A stretch of DNA of 10,348 bases from Ignavibacteria bacterium (lineage in GTDB: Bacteria > Bacteroidota > Ignavibacteria > Tepidaquicellales > OLB5), in the NCBI GenBank assembly GCA_027492415.1, contig JAPUEV010000240.1, forward strand, positions 1-10,348, read 5' to 3'. The position numbers were made by a program, and so were the translations under genes. Below, piece by piece: positions 7,274-10,348 of the stretch (positions within the stretch are counted from its first letter, which is position 1; every line of letters starts with the position of its first letter). The notes beneath the pieces were generated by a model, which saw only the letters and a program-made list of their open reading frames with translations, searched no databases and had not been told where the DNA came from.

Positions 7274-7304
7274 TTGAATACCACACTAAATATTGCTATT
7301 TTTG
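7274..7304 (+). promoter_or_regulatory. Bacteroidetes-type promoter (TTG-N20-TATTTTTG)
   Basis: TTG at 7274-7276 and TATTTTTG at 7297-7304 are separated by 20 bases. Both match the Bacteroidota consensus (TTG at -33, TAnnTTTG at -7) with accepted spacing. Transcription should begin near 7309, leaving a leader of roughly 40 bases before the ATG at 7348. It is the best-formed promoter in the window and would drive the glycosyltransferase and mltG. Confidence 0.65.
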
Positions 7305-7347
7305 GAGCTAATACGCAATAATTCTTAGAATAGCTTACAGATATTTA

Positions 7348-9345
7348 ATGGCAAAACCGGCAAAAAAACAGGAAAAACAACAGAAAAACGCGAAAAACCA
7401 AGTTGATATTACATTTGGGCTAAACATAGCTTCACCATATAATTATGTAGTAATTTCAGTCCTGCTGATACTTTCGGTGATTTTGCCATATTACTACATT
7501 TCTTTTGCATATTCAGTAAATCACTATAACAGCTTCCCTCTTGATGACCCGTGGATACATTTACAGTTTGCAAGAAATCTGGCAGAGTACGGCAGCTTCT
7601 CATATTTCAAGAATGAGCTTGTTACAGCAGGCTCTACTTCCCCAATATACACTATTATACTTGCTGCTGGATTTTTCATAACAAAAAATGAAATGTGGCT
7701 TAGCTATATATTGGGAATAATCTTCTTCGCAGTATCTGTATTTTATTTTTATAAGCTCTCCGGTGATGTCTTCCCTAAGGAAAACTGGCTTACTATTGGA
7801 GCATCACTGTTATTTGTGCTTGATAAATGGCTTAACTTTATTTCTGTCACGGGAATGGAAACCACACTGTATATCTTCCTGCTGGTAGCCTGTTATTATT
7901 ACTACCGGAAGATGAACGCAGTCGGTTTTGCTGTTACTCTTGGATTGACTTTCTGGACACGCCCGGACGCACTTGCTTTTATTGCCGCAATTGCAATTGA
8001 TTACCTGCTAAGGCTCTATTTACAGAAACGCTCACCCAAAGAGAACGCTGAGGTAACTTTTTTTGAAAAGAAAGACCTCATTAAGATAGCATTCATTTTC
8101 GGTATCATTGTTGGCGCATACTTTGCTATGAACCTTGCAATATCCGGCTCACTGCTGCCAAATACTTACGGCGCTAAAGTAAAATATTATTCTGCTGAAT
8201 TCAGAAGCCGCACAGATTTCCTGAAGTTCGAAGTTTGGGAGTATTTCACTGAAAGCGCTTACCTGCTGATTTTCATTCCTTTTGTTTTTGGGGTGATCAG
8301 GCTGCTAAGTGATACAGTTAAGCTGAAATATAATAAAATGCTCCCTGCCCTGCTTTTCATTCTGATACTTATTTTCATTTACTGGTATAAATTACCGTAT
8401 GCACACCGCTTTGGCAGGTATATGATGCCTGTACTGCCTTTCTATATAATCCTTTCGGTATATGGAGGCAGGGAATTTTTCAGGTGGTTCGCTAAATATC
8501 TCACCGATAAGAACCTGGTTAACGGTTTAAATGTTATTCTGCTTGCCGGCACTATTGTTTATTTTGCAGCCGGCTACAACAGCAACAAAGAAGTTTACCA
8601 GGATCAATCCAGGCACATTTATATAAGACAGGTAGAAACAGCAAAATGGCTTAATGCCAATACCCCTGAAGGCTCAATTATAGCTACCCATGATGTTGGC
8701 GCAATAGCATATTACTCCAACAGGAAAGTAGTTGATGTTGTTGGGCTCATAAATCCGGAATTCATTTCTAAGCTAAATACAAAAGAATTCAACGGCTTTG
8801 TTGAGGAACAGCTTAAGGTTCAGAATGTTTCATATATGGCATTTTTAAAAGAGTGGTTCCAGGTTGTTAACCAGCCTGCATTATATTCTGCCGGTGAAAA
8901 CAACTTTGAAATTATGCAGGTCTTCAAATACCAGCAGGGTAAAACGCATATACTTTCAGCAGAAGCAAACAGCGGTATACAATATGCCAACCAGCTTATT
9001 TCGGCTAAGCAGTACCAGCAGGCGTTAAATGTTATGAAACAGGTAATCCAGCTTGACCCAAACAGTTCACTCTCGTATTTTATGGCAGCATATCTGTATT
9101 CAGCATTAAATGACCAGGTATCAGCTGAAAAGAACCTTGCTAAAGCAATTGAAATTTTCCCGGAATACCGTGAAGCAGTCCTTTCATTAAGTAACCTGTA
9201 TAAAGCGCAGAATAAGCTTCCGGAAGCTAAAGATATATTAGGGAAATATATCCTGAATAATCCTTCCGATACCACGGCTGTAAAGCTTATGAAAGGTTTA
9301 AATGATGCAGGCAATATCAAACAGGATTCTGTAAAAACTAAATAA
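7348..9345 (+). CDS. GT-C type membrane glycosyltransferase with C-terminal TPR repeats
   Basis: 665 residues. After a Lys/Gln-rich cytoplasmic start (1-20), about ten hydrophobic segments span residues 33-410. The first loop carries D66-D67-PWIHLQFARN and then GSTSPIYTIILA (95-106). Further marks are TGMETTLY (168-175), WTRPDALAF (203-211), LLPNTYGAKV (269-278) and RFGRYMMPVLP (354-364). This series matches integral-membrane GT-C glycosyltransferases that use polyprenyl-phosphate sugars, in particular the AftB-like pattern; the Asp pair is the expected catalytic/metal site. A soluble segment follows with DVGAIAYYSNRKVVDVVGLINPEF (449-472), also typical. Residues about 541-641 form three TPR units, an unusual addition. 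Donor and acceptor cannot be told from sequence. It starts at an ATG without Shine-Dalgarno and ends nine bases before mltG, so the two are probably co-transcribed from the promoter at 7274-7304. Confidence 0.82.
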   Translation: MAKPAKKQEKQQKNAKNQVDITFGLNIASPYNYVVISVLLILSVILPYYYISFAYSVNHYNSFPLDDPWIHLQFARNLAEYGSFSYFKNELVTAGSTSPIYTIILAAGFFITKNEMWLSYILGIIFFAVSVFYFYKLSGDVFPKENWLTIGASLLFVLDKWLNFISVTGMETTLYIFLLVACYYYYRKMNAVGFAVTLGLTFWTRPDALAFIAAIAIDYLLRLYLQKRSPKENAEVTFFEKKDLIKIAFIFGIIVGAYFAMNLAISGSLLPNTYGAKVKYYSAEFRSRTDFLKFEVWEYFTESAYLLIFIPFVFGVIRLLSDTVKLKYNKMLPALLFILILIFIYWYKLPYAHRFGRYMMPVLPFYIILSVYGGREFFRWFAKYLTDKNLVNGLNVILLAGTIVYFAAGYNSNKEVYQDQSRHIYIRQVETAKWLNANTPEGSIIATHDVGAIAYYSNRKVVDVVGLINPEFISKLNTKEFNGFVEEQLKVQNVSYMAFLKEWFQVVNQPALYSAGENNFEIMQVFKYQQGKTHILSAEANSGIQYANQLISAKQYQQALNVMKQVIQLDPNSSLSYFMAAYLYSALNDQVSAEKNLAKAIEIFPEYREAVLSLSNLYKAQNKLPEAKDILGKYILNNPSDTTAVKLMKGLNDAGNIKQDSVKTK

Positions 9346-9354
9346 TACCGGTTC

Positions 9355-10348
9355 ATGAATCAAAGATTTGTTCTTCCTTCGGTTTTCATATTTTCATTTG
9401 CAGTTTTTTTTATACTGCATATGGGACTATTGAACAGGAATTACAATCCACTGAATTCAGATGCTGTAATAAAGATAACTAAAGGTGATAATCTCCGCTC
9501 TGTTGCAGTTAAGCTTGAAGAGAGCCAGGTCATTTATAATAAATTCCTTTTCATCGCATTAGGCAGGCTGTTTGGCTACCAGGATAACCTGATTCCCGGA
9601 GAATACAAATTCGGGAACGGACTTACTTACCTGAATGTCCTTAAGACAATAACTGACCCAACCATTATAAGAACCGTTACAGTTACAATTCCCGAGGGGC
9701 TTAATATCAGGCAAATGGGAAGATTGCTTCAAAGACAGATTGGGATAGATTCTGCCCGGTTTGTTGAAGAGGCAAAAAATGACAGCTTAATTAAGCTTGT
9801 TGGGATAGAAGCAGAAAATCTGGAAGGATATTTGTTCCCCGATACATACCAGTTCCAGTTTAGTTCAGTGAACAGGGAAAAAGAAGTAATTTCTGTGCTT
9901 GCAAATGCTTTCAGGAAGAAGATTACCCCTGAGATGCGTGAAGAAATGAAGACAAAGAACATTACATTAAAAGAGCTTATCACAATGGCCTCTATTGTAG
10001 AAGGTGAAACACGATATGAGCCCGAAAAGAAAACTATAGCTGGAGTTTATTACAACAGGATAAAAAAAGGGATGAAGCTTCAAGCTGATCCTACCGTACA
10101 GTACGTACTGCCCGGCGGATATAAGAACAGGCTTCTTTACAGTGATCTTAAAATTGAATCGCCGTATAATACATATTTGTACAAGGGTCTGCCGCCGGGA
10201 CCTATAAATAACCCGGGACTTAGCTCAATACTTGCTGCACTAAACCCCGAACAGAATAAATACCTGTATTTTGTAGCTAAAGGCGATGGCTCGCACCGTT
10301 ACGCTGAAGGATATGAAGAACATAAGAAAAATATACAGCTCTACCAGC
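9355..10348 (+). CDS. mltG: Endolytic murein transglycosylase MltG (3' end beyond window)
   Basis: 331 codons are visible; the family is usually about 340-350 residues, so only a short tail is missing. Residues 5-23 form one membrane anchor. Residues about 39-110 form the LysM-like subdomain (ITKGDNLRSVAVKLEESQVI). The YceG catalytic domain follows with LEGYLFPDTYQ (156-166), ASIVEGET where E216 is the catalytic glutamate (E218 in E. coli), QADPTVQYVL (243-252) and SPYNTYLYKGLPPGPINNPG (269-288). MltG cuts nascent glycan strands in the periplasmic face of the inner membrane and so sets strand length. The frame has no stop or shift. The ATG at 9355 is the first after the previous stop, keeps the anchor whole, and has no Shine-Dalgarno, so translation may be coupled to the upstream gene. 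Confidence 0.95.
   Translation, partial: MNQRFVLPSVFIFSFAVFFILHMGLLNRNYNPLNSDAVIKITKGDNLRSVAVKLEESQVIYNKFLFIALGRLFGYQDNLIPGEYKFGNGLTYLNVLKTITDPTIIRTVTVTIPEGLNIRQMGRLLQRQIGIDSARFVEEAKNDSLIKLVGIEAENLEGYLFPDTYQFQFSSVNREKEVISVLANAFRKKITPEMREEMKTKNITLKELITMASIVEGETRYEPEKKTIAGVYYNRIKKGMKLQADPTVQYVLPGGYKNRLLYSDLKIESPYNTYLYKGLPPGPINNPGLSSILAALNPEQNKYLYFVAKGDGSHRYAEGYEEHKKNIQLYQ

Noticed and set aside
8820..9356. Minus-strand frame of 178 codons opposite the glycosyltransferase TPR region
   Set aside because: The plus strand here encodes recognisable TPR units, and the antisense product has no recognisable motif.

Overview
The window looks like a piece of chromosome from a member of the Bacteroidota/Ignavibacteria-type (FCB) lineage. 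Two predicted secreted proteins end in a type IX secretion (T9SS) type A sorting domain with the NYPNPFNPST signature. Several upstream regions carry the Bacteroidetes-type -7 box TAnnTTTG, and five of the six genes have no Shine-Dalgarno sequence. The DNA is fairly AT-rich, most strongly between genes. The NYPNPFNPST variant suggests Ignavibacteria or a close relative over classical Bacteroidia, but this is inference. No RNA genes, insertion sequences, CRISPR array or phage genes were seen.

Left part (1-694): a small DHCW-type cupin gene on the minus strand, preceded on the same strand by what looks like a frameshifted remnant of a tiny lipoprotein gene. A -7 promoter box and a 14-bp perfect palindrome sit in front of both. 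The rest of this divergent intergenic region is AT-rich with no clear signal for the rightward gene.

Centre-left (695-4147): one very large gene for a DUF4175-family membrane protein. It has three N-terminal transmembrane segments, a beta-rich domain carrying the family signatures, and a very long Met/Gln/Lys/Glu-rich coiled coil. Its biased codon use creates long antisense open frames that are not genes.

Centre (4148-7347): two consecutive T9SS cargo genes, a lectin-like jelly-roll protein and a beta-propeller protein with about eight regularly spaced repeats. Each is followed by its own strong intrinsic terminator, so they are probably separate transcripts. The first has a -7 box and the only good ribosome binding site in the window.

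Right part (7348-10348): a well-formed promoter (TTG-N20-TATTTTTG) leads into a GT-C type membrane glycosyltransferase fused to C-terminal TPR repeats. Nine bases later comes mltG, the lytic transglycosylase that terminates peptidoglycan strands, cut by the window end near its C-terminus. The two probably form an envelope-biogenesis operon.

The overall theme is cell envelope and secretion. I see no convincing new multi-gene system. The items most worth a second look are the TPR-fused glycosyltransferase next to mltG, the eight-repeat propeller, the Met-rich coiled coil of the DUF4175 protein, and the promoter/palindrome/lipoprotein remnant in front of the cupin gene.
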